Source: Calamus simplicifolius (lineage: Eukaryota; Streptophyta; Magnoliopsida; Arecales; Arecaceae). Taken from it: DNA of 64,000 nt. Positions 1 to 10,695 of this stretch are shown here, piece after piece (within the stretch, counting starts at the first letter, position 1; every line of letters begins with the position of its first letter). A model generated the notes under the pieces. That model did not search any database. It was not told where the DNA came from and worked only from the letters and a program-made list of their open reading frames with translations. Position numbers and translations under genes: made by a program. Location: positions 58,768 to 122,767 of the forward strand of contig UESW01000063.1 in NCBI GenBank assembly GCA_900491605.1, in the 5' to 3' direction.

Positions 1-126
1 GGTGCCGAGTTCTGCCTCTGCCCTAATCCCACGTTCCACCCTAACTTTGGAGGAAAGCCTCGCATCGTCGCCGATCGCCAGGTGCCGAGTTCCTTCTCTG
101 CCCTAACTCCTGAGTTCCACCCTAAC
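1..126. repeat. 80-bp imperfect tandem duplication
   Basis: A GC-rich segment beginning GGTGCCGAGTTC recurs at 1 and 81, giving about 1.6 copies that share the GGTGCCGAGTT, CTCTGCCCTAA and GTTCCACCCTAACT blocks. It is cut by the window edge, so the array may be longer to the left. No reading frame is supported. Confidence 0.6.
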
Positions 127-3019
127 TCCCGAGTAACAACATTAATCGAATGTTTTGTTAGATTTAATCGAATGTTCTTTCCTCTCTCCCCTTTCTATCA
201 TTTTTTTAATTTTTAATTTTTATTCTTTGTTTTTATATGTAGTTTTCAATGCCAGCCTATTCCAGCACGTTTTCCCTCCAACGTGGTCCTGGCCCATCGG
301 ATCGGCTCCGAACCACCTCTCCGGTCTGCCAATCCGCCTTAGGTCAGTTCTTAAATTCTTTCATGTTTTTTTATTGTTTTTGAGTGATTTGAAATCTTAT
401 TTTTATTGTTCCTCAGTTCAAATCTTTGATCTTTGTCTATTATTTTGGTGGAAAGTCTTGGTGATTCTTGCTCCAAAAGTTCCCATTTATATATATTTTT
501 TGCCGAATGGTTCTTATTAGTTCCGGTCAAGGATTTGTTATGTTTTTATATCATGTTGTTGTTGTTGTTTTTAATTTGGATTAGTTTATGGTTTTGCTGT
601 TGAACTTTATTGCATGAAACTAAGTTGGTGCGGGGTAAAACCCAATTTCTTTTCTCTTGGTTTCTAGTTTACTTTTTGAAGAATGGTCTTTGGGAGTTCC
701 ATGATTTAAAATTGATGTTTCACTTTGACTATCTTTAATTCCAATTTTGTTTTGCATTCCAACCTTGTACTTACTTTGGGTTCAGCTCTCTAAGCATGCC
801 TTTTCACCCCCTAGTTTTCTAACCTTTGTTCATTGCTAGCAAGGTTTCTTTTATTTAGGAGAAAGAACTCTCATTATATAAATTGTTTTTTTTTTTTTTA
901 GGCTAGTAATCAACGTTGATGCTAATTCTATGCATTTAGTTTTTGAACAGAAGGAAATAAAGGATGGTTCGGTTTCATACACACGTCATTGTCTTTGATT
1001 GGAATGTTTGGGCCCAATTCATTCTTAATTTATATCTCTACAATATCTTGGTTTGAATTTCAAATGCTTGATATTTTGTTGCACTCTTTTATGGCAATGG
1101 AAATATGGCACAAGCATAACAGTGTGCTGTCTGCCATCTTAGCTATTATCCTAAGACAAGCCATTGTTGATTAGAGAAGTTCAATAATATGCCATATATA
1201 TCTCAACCAATCACAGGGTACTTGTATCTATCAACAACGAATCTTACTGAGCAAGGAATGAATGCTGATTGGCTTACATAACCACCAAGTCTTGTCCCAA
1301 ATATCCAGCTTTCTTGAAGAAAACGAAGTAATAAAAAAAATGCACATCTTATCATGAGAACAGCTCGTAAGTTGCAGAAATACAGTTAAATTAGATAAAT
1401 TCACGTAGAGAATATATATGAACAATTGCTACCCCGCTTTCTCTTATAGTGATTAAAAATATCAGTAAAATTCTAAAAAAATCAAACCCATAATGAACAA
1501 TACATCACACGCATAGTTTAGTGCATGATCATAAATAGTTTTTATGAAAGTGGAATCATCCGGATGGCGGTGTTCTGGTACTTCGCCGTAAAGTTCTTCT
1601 CCCCCAAGAAGCGTTCGGTGAATCCCCGGACGACGAGGGCGAAGACTGTCTTGCATCCGATCACTTTCTCTTGGTTCATGGATCCTTTGCCCTCCCGTTT
1701 CTCCCTCCATCGGCCCCTCTTTTCTCTTATTTTTTGATGAATTCGATCCAAAAATGCCAGAACGCCTATTTGGGAATCGGTGGATGGGATTAAGGGTTTG
1801 TGGCTGTGCCGGGACTTCCTTTCGATAAAGCAGCAATCTTTGCTTCTATCGGCAACTGCACGAGGTGGAACTTTCATTATTAAGTCTTTCCTCAATAATA
1901 TTCCATCATTTTTAGTACATTTTGGTGTATTTTTTTACCAATCAATCGTTTCTTTGGCTCTATGGTTGAACACCGTCAAGTGATTAATAGAAGAAGGATT
2001 TTGAGGCCAAGAGTGTAGCATTGTTCTTAAAGTTCTCTTTTTTAGTCTCTGAATTATCTTCATGTTCTTCTTTTTTTGTTGCAGAAGGATGGTTCTCTAA
2101 TGGTTCTCATAATCAGGTTCTGTTTACCATTCATTCAATTAATCAATTTTTTTACTTGAGTATTAGCAATGCCTGGTTAGAAATTTCCTCCATTATTATT
2201 TCTATTATATGGGAAATGGATTATTGTGAATTCATGTGATAAAAATGGCTTCACGATGCTTTACTTTCAAGGTCTTTTATTTTATTAAGTTGATAAGATT
2301 TCATTCATTTTATTAAGAAATCAATTCGTCTTTTAAGTTGCACTAATAAGTTTTTGTACAGCTCTCCAAAGAAAACTCACGGAGGAAGTGGTCTGTTTTA
2401 GTTGTGCTGAATTTATAAAGGATGCTTGCATGATAAAGTTGTATACTTTAACTTAGTTTTATCACAAATTTTTAGTTGTCTAGATGTTCTTTTGCAATTC
2501 AAGGCATAATATTTAAAAGCAGAGATATTAGTGATCCAAATAAATAAAATTTCCATACAGATAAAGTCCAACCATAGCATTTCCTTTATGTTGGATCAAA
2601 AGCTGCAGAAATGTAATGCTGACTCATAACCCAAGCAGTTGACTTGGATTTTCAAACTTTATAATGGGTGATCGAAACCAGCTGGTGAGTGAGGATCTTA
2701 TGATGCTCATGCCAACCCAGTGCTAGTGCAGTCATATGGAGATATCCGTTTATCTCATATTCACATGCAATAAACAATGTGCTTTGGTGCCTAAGAGACA
2801 TGTTCTTTTTAGCAGGATTCCAAGGGACTAGGCCTCCTGAAATCATAAGATCTTATATACTTTATAATTTGCTTATTTATTTTGAGAATAAATTTATATA
2901 AGGTATTGTATATTTTGTGCAATGTGTATCTATAATTCTCTTCTTCTAAGTCTTGATTTTCCTTAAATGTCATGCCTTGGTTTTGAAATACATTATTAAT
3001 ATCAATCATTCTATCATTG
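127..3019. other. No supported gene; AT-rich with a GC-rich island at about 1540-1895
   Basis: Mostly T-rich, intron-like sequence. The only conspicuous part is a GC-richer island at 1540-1895 that stays open on both strands: 117 codons on the minus strand from 1895 to 1542, and 70 codons on the plus strand from 1525 to 1737. Neither translation matches a family I recognise. It could be a first exon or 5' UTR of a captured gene fragment. Earlier exons of the TRAP-alpha-like copy described next could lie here, but I could not identify them. Confidence 0.3.
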
Positions 3020-3030
3020 CCTATCACAAG

Positions 3031-3498
3031 AGTTCTTCAATGTATCAGTGCCAATTTCTGCTCAAGCAACATTCCCTTATAGATTTGCTGTCAGCAAATT
3101 CTTGCAGGTAGTTGCCAGTATATAACAGTTTCATTTCTCTTGATTTATTGTCCACTGGAATGATCCTCATTTGGATTAGCAACTATCTTTTTTTGAATGA
3201 GCATGTCTATATTGGATTCATTTGCATATATAAGAGATTATGGTGTAGTTTTGAGACTTTACCAATATGTTTGTACTGCAGCCTGGCTCATTTGATTTAG
3301 TGGGTACCATAGTTTATGAGGTTGACCAGCAGCAATATCAGTGTCTTCTATAATGGTACCATCGAAGTTGTGGAGGCTGGAGGTTTTGTCAGCATAGAGT
3401 CTGTTTTCCTTTTTACTCTTAGGGTTGCCGTCATTGCCCTTGTCGGATTGTGGGCGTATGGTCTAATACATCAATTCTCAAACATAAGTTGCTTTTAG
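3031..3498 (+). pseudogene. TRAP-alpha (SSR-alpha) gene fragment, two exons, frameshifted
   Basis: TRAP-alpha is a single-pass ER membrane subunit of the translocon-associated protein complex at the Sec61 channel. Exon one (about 3031-3106) encodes SAQATFPYRFAVSKFLQ and ends at a GTAG donor. A 175-bp GT..AG intron (3107-3281) follows. Exon two begins with PGSFDLVGTIVYEVDQQ and, after a frame change near 3341 (about two bases missing compared with the expected YQSVFYNG), continues as YNGTIEVVEAGGF into the membrane segment FLFTLRVAVIALVGLWAYG. A TAG at 3496 then truncates the cytosolic tail. The order and spelling match the plant family, as I know it. The intron shows this is not a processed copy. 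The lumenal N-terminus and lysine-rich tail were not found. It is a pseudogene or a captured fragment, about 1 kb upstream of a CACTA terminus on the same side. Confidence 0.75.
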
Positions 3499-4250
3499 CG
3501 AGTTCCTTTTTATGCCTTAAAATCTTGAGATCTAAGATTGTTTAATCAAAGAAATCAGATATTGTATACTGCTTAAGGGTAGATGCTAACATGGTATTTG
3601 ATCAAGTTGTACTCAATTACAAGTTGCCATGATTCTAATTTAATAATTTATTTTCTTTGAGCATATAAATTGATCAAATATAAACTTTTTTAATACTTAT
3701 TTTTTACCCTTGTAGGAAGCAATTTTGATACCTTGAAAGGATCTTATAAGGAAAGTAAGCAAAGTATACTTTGGCATGAGAGGTCTGCAATGATGTCTTA
3801 TTGGAACATTTATGAATTGCAATGTCATTTTAGGGCATTGCTTACTCTAGTAATGTTTAAAAGAGAGCTAAAAAACTAGGGAAGTTATTTATGAATGAGA
3901 CCTTTATGAAGTGTCTAGGACCTTATGTTGTGTTGTCTCATTATGTGTTTTGATGTTTTATGTTAGTTATGGATATTGTAATTGATATGGACTACTGACT
4001 TTCATTTATTAGTTATTTTGATGCTTATCTTTGTTGTCATTATGTAAAAATTTTGTATATGTAATGGATATTCGTAAAGAATTATATTATTTTTATTGAT
4101 AAAGTTTTTAATATTTAAAAAAATATGAAATAAATAAATTATATTCTATTTAAATAAAATATGCAAAATACTAAAAATTTTAAAATAAAAATATTTTTAA
4201 AATATTAAAAAATTTAAAATAGAATAAATATAACTTTTCTATACGATTTT
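3499..4250. other. AT-rich stretch with no gene seen
   Basis: Very AT-rich, with no convincing ORF or RNA gene. It leads directly into the subterminal repeat zone of the CACTA element and may be internal sequence of that element. A possible acceptor (TTTTACCCTTGTAG near 3715) could open a further exon of the TRAP-alpha fragment, but the translation after it is not recognisable. Confidence 0.35.
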
Positions 4251-4384
4251 AGACATATTTTGTAGGGAAAAAAAGAAAAACAATATGTATTTATTATTTC
4301 TTCCTACGATTTAATTTATATTTGCTGGTAAAAATGGTTAAAAAATAATAATTTAAAAAAGAATCATTAAAATGATTATTAGCT

Positions 4385-4860
4385 AACTTTTTTCTATGAT
4401 TTTTAGAAAAATCGTAGGGAATGATGTGGATAAAAAAATATATTTTTTTAAATTTTTTCTAAGATTTTAGGGTTTTCGTAGGGAAAGGAATCATTAAAAA
4501 TTTTATTAGACAATTTTTTCCTACGATTTTAAGAAATTTCGTAGGGAAAGATGTGGATAAAAAAATATTTTTTAAATTTTTGCCTACGATTTTGAGGTTT
4601 TTTCGTAGGGAAAGAAATTATTTAAAATAATTATTAGCTAATTTTTTCTATGATTTTAAGAATTTTCGTAGGGAAAGATGTGAATAAAATTTTTTTTTTG
4701 ATTTTTCCTACGATTTTGGGGTTTCTCGTAGGAAAAAATTATTAAAAATTATTATTACATAACTTTTTCCTACGATTTTAAGAAGGAAAGATGTGGATAA
4801 AAAAATAATTTTTTTGATTTTTCCTATGATTTTTTTTTCGTAGGCAAAAGTTTTCAAAAT
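4385..4860. repeat. CACTA subterminal repeats (palindromic CCTACGA..TCGTAGG units)
   Basis: A motif CCTACGATTTT..TCGTAGGGAAAG recurs in both orientations. Larger units recur at about 4392, 4519, 4648 and 4770, a period near 125 bp, each with TTTCGTAGGGAAAGATGTGGATAA. Each pair CCTACGA/TCGTAGG can form a small hairpin. Dense short repeats of both orientations next to a TIR are typical of CACTA (En/Spm) elements, where the element's own DNA-binding protein attaches. Scattered diverged copies extend from 4251 to about 5080. Confidence 0.75.
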
Positions 4861-5059
4861 TTAAATTTAAATTTCAAATGATCACTCTTTCCTACGAAAT
4901 ATAAACTTTTCCCTATAAAAAAAATTGTAGGGAAAATGTCTGCTCCTTGCCTTTGATTTTGAAAGTCATAGACAAAAGCTTTCCGAATGCACCTTTGCCT
5001 ACAACTTTTTTCAGCTTTTGCCATCGATAAAGGGAAATGCTTTCTCTACGATTTTCTAT

Positions 5060-5103
5060 CTTTTCCTACAAAAAAATCTTAGGCAAAAGTTTTTTTTATA
5101 GTG
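5060..5103 (-). mobile_element. Terminal inverted repeat, right end of a CACTA element
   Basis: The sequence ends ...AGGCAAAAGTTTTTTTTATAGTG, whose complement begins CACTATAAAAAAAACTTTT, the diagnostic CACTA start. It directly follows the subterminal repeats. The matching left end is not seen in positions 1-4250, so it lies outside the window or has been deleted, and the 3-bp target duplication cannot be checked. No transposase (TNP2) reading frame was recognised here. Confidence 0.75.
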
Positions 5104-7640
5104 ATATTAAGATATAAAAGTAATTCTATGAATCTGACCATACTCTAAATTCAAATATATAATATGTTATATTATATTATACATGGTTTCAACCCCTTCC
5201 TCCCTATGCGTTAGTTACAAAGCTTGCTAACCATATTTTGAAGCCATTGGATTAATAAATTATTTTCAAAGTACGAGCGACTTGGATTTATCAAATGCCG
5301 GCGCCTGCATGGGACTCGGATCTTCCAAACATTAATATATTGGCGTCAAATAAATTAAGTACAGATCTTACCAACTGACCTACATACCTGAACTAGTCTG
5401 ATTCTCAAATTCCTAATCATAAGAATCACTTCCATCATTCCAAATTATATTTAGTCACTAGACAAAGATGATATGGGTGTCAATGGCTTGTGTCGCGTTA
5501 ATTAGGCTAATCCAGAATACTTCAATTATCTCAACAGACCATCCAATTGAAACCAGGTATATAAGCTAGATCCTAAATTGATTTGCAAGGAGGTGCGTAA
5601 AAAAAACTAAAATATAAATCAAACCATAAAATCGATCCAAACTAACCGTGATTCTAGTTTGGTTTGATTCAAATTTTATTATTTTTGATTTAGTTTTGAT
5701 TTTAAAACTTTTGAAACTAAAGAAATCAATCTGGTTTTAATTTGAATTTTTAAAATATCAATATAAATCAAATCGAATTGTGCATTTATATTATATAAAA
5801 TTTATATTATCTAAATTTTTATTTATTTTATAATTAAAATTGAGTTATTACCAACATATATGTACAATTATATTATGTAAAGTTATGATCTTTTTCATTA
5901 TAAATAATTAGATTGTCATTCAACTACATAAAATTTGCTATGAAAATTGAACTTATAGTCATTTAAAGTAGGTATATGTGGACCAATAAACCAAATCGAA
6001 ACAGAACCACATTTCTTAGTTGGCCTGATTTGATTTACTGAAACAATTTAATCAAAACATTCAAATAGGTTTAACTGTAAAATTATTTTTAAACCGATTC
6101 GATCCATGCATCCACATCTACAATCATAAACAACAATACCAACTGAAGTAATAAATCACTCTTGAAACCATCTCTACTCTGCACGACTAACCTCTTTCTA
6201 GCGATATATATATGGATTTTACCTCTTTGTTTTTGTTCTTAAAGAGCTACAAGGATATTATCATGTAGTGGAAGGAGGACATAAGAGTTGGATGACGGAC
6301 CAACTATAGGTAATAATGCTCTAATTAATTTAAAGTGTTTGGGAAAGATCAAACTGTAGTTATAATACTCAGGTCATGGTCTTATTTATCAAAGTTTATT
6401 TTTATATTTTTCAGCCTGAAGACCAAAATTGTGATGCCAACAGTTCCTTAACTTATATATGTCTGTTCCTTAAAAAAAAAAAATCAATCAACAATGTAAT
6501 AATTATAGTTGGTCTGGTGCATGACCTGCTTTGATAGAGCTGACCCAAGAGATTATTTCTCAAACATTAACCATTATACAATGGTGAATGATGTGCTTCG
6601 ATAAACCTTGCCATTGACCTAAGCTTTCTTACTTCTTTCAAATTTTTCATATGCTATATGAAACAGAGTATTGGTAATATTAAAAAAATATGAATAAATT
6701 AAGTGTAATAGAAATGTATATGTTAAGATGAATATATGGTAAACTTTAAAAGATAGAATTAAAATAAATATATAAGAGAAATGATAAGAGTAGCCCTAAT
6801 TGAAATAAATTAAGAGAAAATCGATTATGATGATGTGAAAGACCTTTAGATGCTTCCGTTAGAAAAAATAATCTTTTAATAATTCAGGATAAAGATAAAG
6901 ATAGAGATAGATCTAAACTAATATAGATAAAAATAATTAAAAAAGATATAATTATTTATAATTTAGATATCGATTTAATTCTAAATAAAGCAGAGTGGAG
7001 AAGGAAGATTCATAGTCGATCTTATGTACTTAAAAAAAAAAGGCTTAGATTAGATGAGTTGAGTTTAATTATGAAATTTTTTTTTAGCTGGCGTTCCAGC
7101 CCCTTCTAATATAAGCACCACCTGGCAGCATTATCATGGTTAGCACAGTTGCACCCGTGAAGCACAGCAAGCAACATTTATGATGAAAACGCCAACCTTG
7201 GAAAGGTTCAAACCAAACTTTTAATGTTCACACACATAGACAGTAACAGCATATTTTCTAAAACAAAAATGAAATTTTGCATGAAAAAAGGCAAGGCAAG
7301 TTTTGTTTCCGTCCTGAAAATAAATCAAATCAGGCGGCCAAGGATGCATTTAAGTAAAGATGAATAACAGGCTGGCTCCTTGAAAGCTACCATAAAAGCT
7401 TCAAGATATAAAAAAAAAAAAATTAAAACTAATTTAAAAAATCAAATTTATTACTTAAAAAGAGCCTTAGTAAATAAATACCAAAAAACAAAAAAAATTG
7501 CTTGTGGATATATATGAATAAGATGGATTTATCTCTTGCACTGGATCCTCTGATCAATTCAGAAAAATATATCAGTAATTATGCACCCGTTTCCACGCAC
7601 GGTTTCAGGCATGCACAGGCTCAGGAATTGAAGAAGAAAG
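5104..7640. other. AT-rich intergenic DNA without a gene
   Basis: No ORF above background, no tRNA-like fold and no LTR boundary recognised. It contains a possible MITE-like segment (listed separately) and short A or T runs. The last part, near 7100-7640, lies downstream of the FANTASTIC FOUR-like gene and should include its 3' UTR and polyadenylation region. Confidence 0.5.
5587..6122. mobile_element. Possible degenerate hAT-type MITE
   Basis: Rich in AAATCAAACCA/TGGTTTGATT words in both orientations. The ends are weakly inverted: GGTGCGTAAAAAAAACTAAAAT on the left, and the complement of ATGCATCCACATCTAC on the right. This resembles the common plant hAT-like MITEs with GGTGCA-type ends. Target duplications could not be defined, so the call is tentative. 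Confidence 0.25.
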
Positions 7641-7693
7641 CGTGATAATAGACGGCATGTCAAACCTTGGCTGCACTCTTGGAGTTCTAATCA

Positions 7694-8395
7694 CTAATTC
7701 GACATCATCAATGTTACTTCGCTGCATGAGTCCTCTCTTTCTGAAGGATAAGATGAAACCGATGGCGAAGATATTAAGGATTGTTGTGATGCTGATGATT
7801 GGTGTAGTTCTTCGTCAAGGACGTTCCCTACACTATCATCGGTCTCCTTCTCTTGCTCAGCCTCTTCCTCGCATTCCGGCGCGGACGTGAACAGAGTGGA
7901 ATCATCGTCTAATTCGACGAGTTGCAGCGTAAGCCGGCCGTTCTCACGGCAAGCGCGGAAGTACTCGTGGTGTTTGACTCGGACCTCTTTGAGCACGAGG
8001 CTCCCGTCTTCCTTATAGGTGCGCTTTAGGACCCACGGCATGTGGCACGATAGGTTCCCGGTCCTGGCGAGCAGAGGGATGGGGGGCGGGAACCGGCGGC
8101 AGTGGCTCCGCCTCCCGTACGTGGCCCAACATGCAGTCCTCTCGCCCTGATCCTCTTCTTCGTCCTGGACCTCGACCTCGGGCGCTTTTGACTCCCGTGA
8201 TGAAGGCAAAGGGGACGGAGAGGCCACCAAGCTTCGCCTGACGCAGTTCGGTGCTCGCGGGATGGCGGCGGCGGCGATCATCTTGAGGCCCACCGGCTCG
8301 GCGGTGATGGCTCGGGATAGCATGAAGGAAGAGGTGGAGCTGGTGGTGGTGGTGGTGGTGTCTCTTTTCTTCTTATAGAGGAGAGAGAAGAGCAT
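7694..8395 (-). CDS. FANTASTIC FOUR (FAF)-like protein
   Basis: A 233-residue protein in one exon, intact. The FAF domain is at residues 102-161: FPPPIPLLARTG, then MPWVLKRTYKEDGSLVLKEV, HHEYFRACRENGRLTLQL. This is the plant-specific signature in which an aromatic/proline block precedes a basic strand and CRENGRL. An acidic stretch (EVEVQDEEEDQG) precedes the domain, and an acidic, serine-rich tail follows it. In Arabidopsis, FAF proteins limit shoot meristem size and oppose WUSCHEL; whether this member does so is inference. I chose the ATG at 8395 because a TATA-like element lies about 75-85 bp upstream. The ATG at 8323 (MLSRAITAEP) is a good alternative start, while the ATG at 8533 would lie upstream of the TATA. 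It is the only undamaged gene in the window, lying between a CACTA end and a Tat retrotransposon. Confidence 0.85.
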   Translation of the reverse strand: MLFSLLYKKKRDTTTTTTSSTSSFMLSRAITAEPVGLKMIAAAAIPRAPNCVRRSLVASPSPLPSSRESKAPEVEVQDEEEDQGERTACWATYGRRSHCRRFPPPIPLLARTGNLSCHMPWVLKRTYKEDGSLVLKEVRVKHHEYFRACRENGRLTLQLVELDDDSTLFTSAPECEEEAEQEKETDDSVGNVLDEELHQSSASQQSLISSPSVSSYPSEREDSCSEVTLMMSN

Positions 8396-8880
8396 TGGAG
8401 AGGTGAAGGATGGTGTCTCGGATAGCTGGGAGGAAGGCTGGAGACTATAAGATTGGGGTATGGAAGGTATAATATATTTGAGGGCGCGGGGAAGGAGGGA
8501 CGTGGGCGGAGACCTCTGCCGAGAAAAGGGCACGGCATCGTGGCGGTGCCAGCGAGGAGGGCTTTCCTTTCAAAGCCCACCGAATCTGAAGCTAATTTAG
8601 TGCACTGATTTTGGGAGGCGCATCCGGCGAACAGGAAAATTTGGGAGGACCATTCTGAAAAAAAAAAAAAAATAGAGAGAAAATATTAGGAAGTAGATAT
8701 TTGTCAAGATTACAATTGAATAATTGATGGGTCAAAGTCATGGAGGTTTGACCAATATTTAGCGGCTCTGACGTGACGATTGGCATAGCAAGGGAAGGGC
8801 AGACCAAACTACGCGTTCGCATTTCTTTTAAGGCGCCCGATTTCTTGGGCGTGGCATGAAACCCGGGCACGAAAAAATTC
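8396..8880. other. Upstream region of the FAF-like gene
   Basis: Promoter-side DNA with a GC-rich proximal part to about 8600 and more AT-rich sequence beyond. Apart from the TATA-like element I see no recognised sites. The minus-strand frame at 8592-8870 has no recognisable product. Confidence 0.4.
8467..8479 (-). promoter_or_regulatory. TATA-like element of the FAF-like gene
   Basis: Read on the minus strand, AAATATATTATACC lies about 75-85 bp before the ATG at 8395. It would place transcription start near 8440 and excludes the longer reading frame beginning at 8533. A second TATA-like CTTATAG lies near 8448. Confidence 0.5.
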
Positions 8881-9248
8881 TAATTTGAAAATTTATGTTA
8901 ATTGTTATTAGAGTATGTAGAAAGTGCGTTTCTGCCTCTTTTCACTTGTTTAAGTAATAACGCTTCAGTTTTCATACATTTTATAATTTTTTGTTTTTAA
9001 AAAAAATTAAATTCAGATTCATCCAATAATGTTTGATTTGGATAGCCTAGATTTATGTATATCCTTTTATCTTAGGATAAGTACATCAATTTGGCACTTT
9101 CTAAACGTGGGAAGATTTTGCAGAATAATTATGAGAAGGGCTTTACATCTTATCCATTCATAATTTGAAATTTATGTAAATTGTTATTAGAGCAAGTAGA
9201 AAGAGCGTTTTGCCTCTTTTCACTTGTCGATAACAGTTAAGTAATAAC
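8881..9248 (+). repeat. 280-bp direct repeat, second copy interrupted by the Tat element
   Basis: TAATTTGAAAATTTATGTTA at 8881 recurs as TAATTTGAAATTTATGTAAA at 9161. The second copy is broken after GTAATAAC at 9248 and resumes at 24684 (GTTTCAGTTTTAATAC), running to about 24860. The intact first copy (GTAATAACGCTTCAG) therefore gives the pre-insertion sequence of the Tat target site. Confidence 0.8.
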
Positions 9249-10304
9249 GATTGCCGGGGATCCGTCCTCCGACTCGAGCGCGGTCGATCTCCTGGGGCGA
9301 ACCTGCACAGAAGTCCTCACGCGAGAGAGGGTTGGAGGTGGCCCTCCGTGGAAGACCCTCCGACGCTCAAGTCAGTAAAGGAAATTAGCGATCAATCAGA
9401 AAACGAGGAGGTGGATCTCTCCGGAGAGTCTCTCCAGGGGCGGCCAATCGGGAACTAGAGAGGAGAGCACCGACGAGCAGCTGGCGAGAGAGGGAGAGAG
9501 TGAGAGTGAGCGCATACCTGAGGAATATGGGAGTGTCATATTTATAGGTTGTCACCTGGATCTTGAGCGCCTTCTGGAAGGTTCGAAGGTTGTTAGGATA
9601 CGGAGACGGATCGAATCGGGCCATTGTGGGGCCGTTGAGATCCATATCTTGTTTGTTAGGGGATCGACGGCTAGGAGAGCTCCTTGATGGTTTGAGATCT
9701 GGTAGGTGCGTAGGTCCCAGATAGCCGTGTTAGGTTCTAGACCACTTCTCAACATGATTCCTTGCCTGGGATTTATTACGATAGGCCTAGGCTCTCCCGC
9801 GTCAGGTTCCGCGGAGGTGAGTATTGGATCGTGGATCGCTCAATGAAGCCGAGCCATGGAAGCTCGGGGAGATGAGCTACAGGAAGCTCGGGAGGACCGA
9901 GCTATGGGAAGCTCGGGAGAGGCGAGCTATGGAAGCTCGGGGGAGCCGAGCTATGGAAGCTCGGGGGAGAAGAGCTGTGGAAGCTCGGGGGAGCCGAGCT
10001 GAAAGCTCGGGGGAACCGAGCTATGGGAAGCTCGGGGAGACGAGCTATGGGAACTCGGGGGAGCCAGCTATGGGGGCTCGGGGAAGACGAGATGTGGGAG
10101 CTCGGGGAAGCCGAGCTATGGAGCTCGTGGAAGATGAGCTGTGGAAGCTCGGGAAGCCGAGCTATGGGAGCTCGGGAAACGAGCTGTGGAAGCTCGGGGG
10201 AGCCGAGCTAGGGAAACTCGGGGATATCTTGGCGGGCGAAGGGATGGGGTCGGTCTTAGCCTCCTCGCACGAATATTGATGCAATAACGATTTTACCCCC
10301 AACA
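9249..10304 (-). repeat. 3' LTR of the Tat element
   Basis: It matches 23631-24678 along its whole length, with scattered substitutions and indels. It begins GATTGCCGGGGATCC where the other copy has TGTTGTCGTCGGGATCC, so the terminal TG has been lost. It ends ACCCCCAACA. It includes a TATA box (9539-9547, minus) and a minisatellite (about 9838-10230). Confidence 0.9.
9838..10230. repeat. LTR minisatellite, about 25-bp units (copy in 3' LTR)
   Basis: Around fifteen imperfect units of GCCGAGCTATGGAAGCTCGG with variable G runs between them. CCGAGCT and AGCTCGG are inverted, so each unit can fold. The long open frames through this array (rich in MEARGSRA) are by-products of a repeat whose unit length is near a multiple of three and are not annotated as genes. 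Confidence 0.85.
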
Positions 10305-10321
10305 CATGCCCTCCACTCCCT
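10305..10321 (-). promoter_or_regulatory. Polypurine tract of the Tat element
   Basis: On the minus strand AGGGAGTGGAGGGCATG directly abuts the 3' LTR. It is purine-rich and lies where plus-strand DNA synthesis is primed during reverse transcription. It confirms the minus orientation. Confidence 0.7.
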
Positions 10322-10695
10322 AGTTCGAAGCGTAGGTTTGGGCATAGGGAGTATAAGTCCAGGTGGCACGCTTTGGATGGGGCGATCTGGTTTAGACAGC
10401 CCGCGCAATGATGCCGTAATTAATGCGGCAGGGTCATCATGCCTTCGTGGGTAAGGCTCCTCCAGGGGCGACGGTTGGGGAAACTCTACGTAGTAAATCC
10501 CGATTAATGCGGCGTTTATCGAGGTGGTTCCGGATGCCTCGGGTGAAGCGCCTCACCTTCTTAAGATGGCTTCCTTAGGAGGGAAGCAAAGCGATAGCAG
10601 TGCTGTATCTGTTTGCAATATTCTCTCATTCTTTTTCTGGAGAGTCTCATCTTCTGCGACGTTCGCCGTTTCGCGTGGTGCTTTTTCCGACTAGG
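10322..10695. other. Spacer between the polypurine tract and the antisense gene
   Basis: Moderately GC-rich sequence with no recognised gene on either strand. On the plus strand it would be the promoter and leader of the antisense ORF; I see no strong TATA box. Confidence 0.35.

Noticed and set aside
2652..3027. Minus-strand frames near the TRAP-alpha fragment
   Set aside because: They overlap the intron and exon of a plus-strand gene fragment and have no recognisable product.
9824..10279. Open frame of 151 codons rich in MEARGSRA (and its partner at 24093-24657)
   Set aside because: It is a translation of the 25-bp LTR minisatellite; frames stay open because of the repeat, and none has family features.
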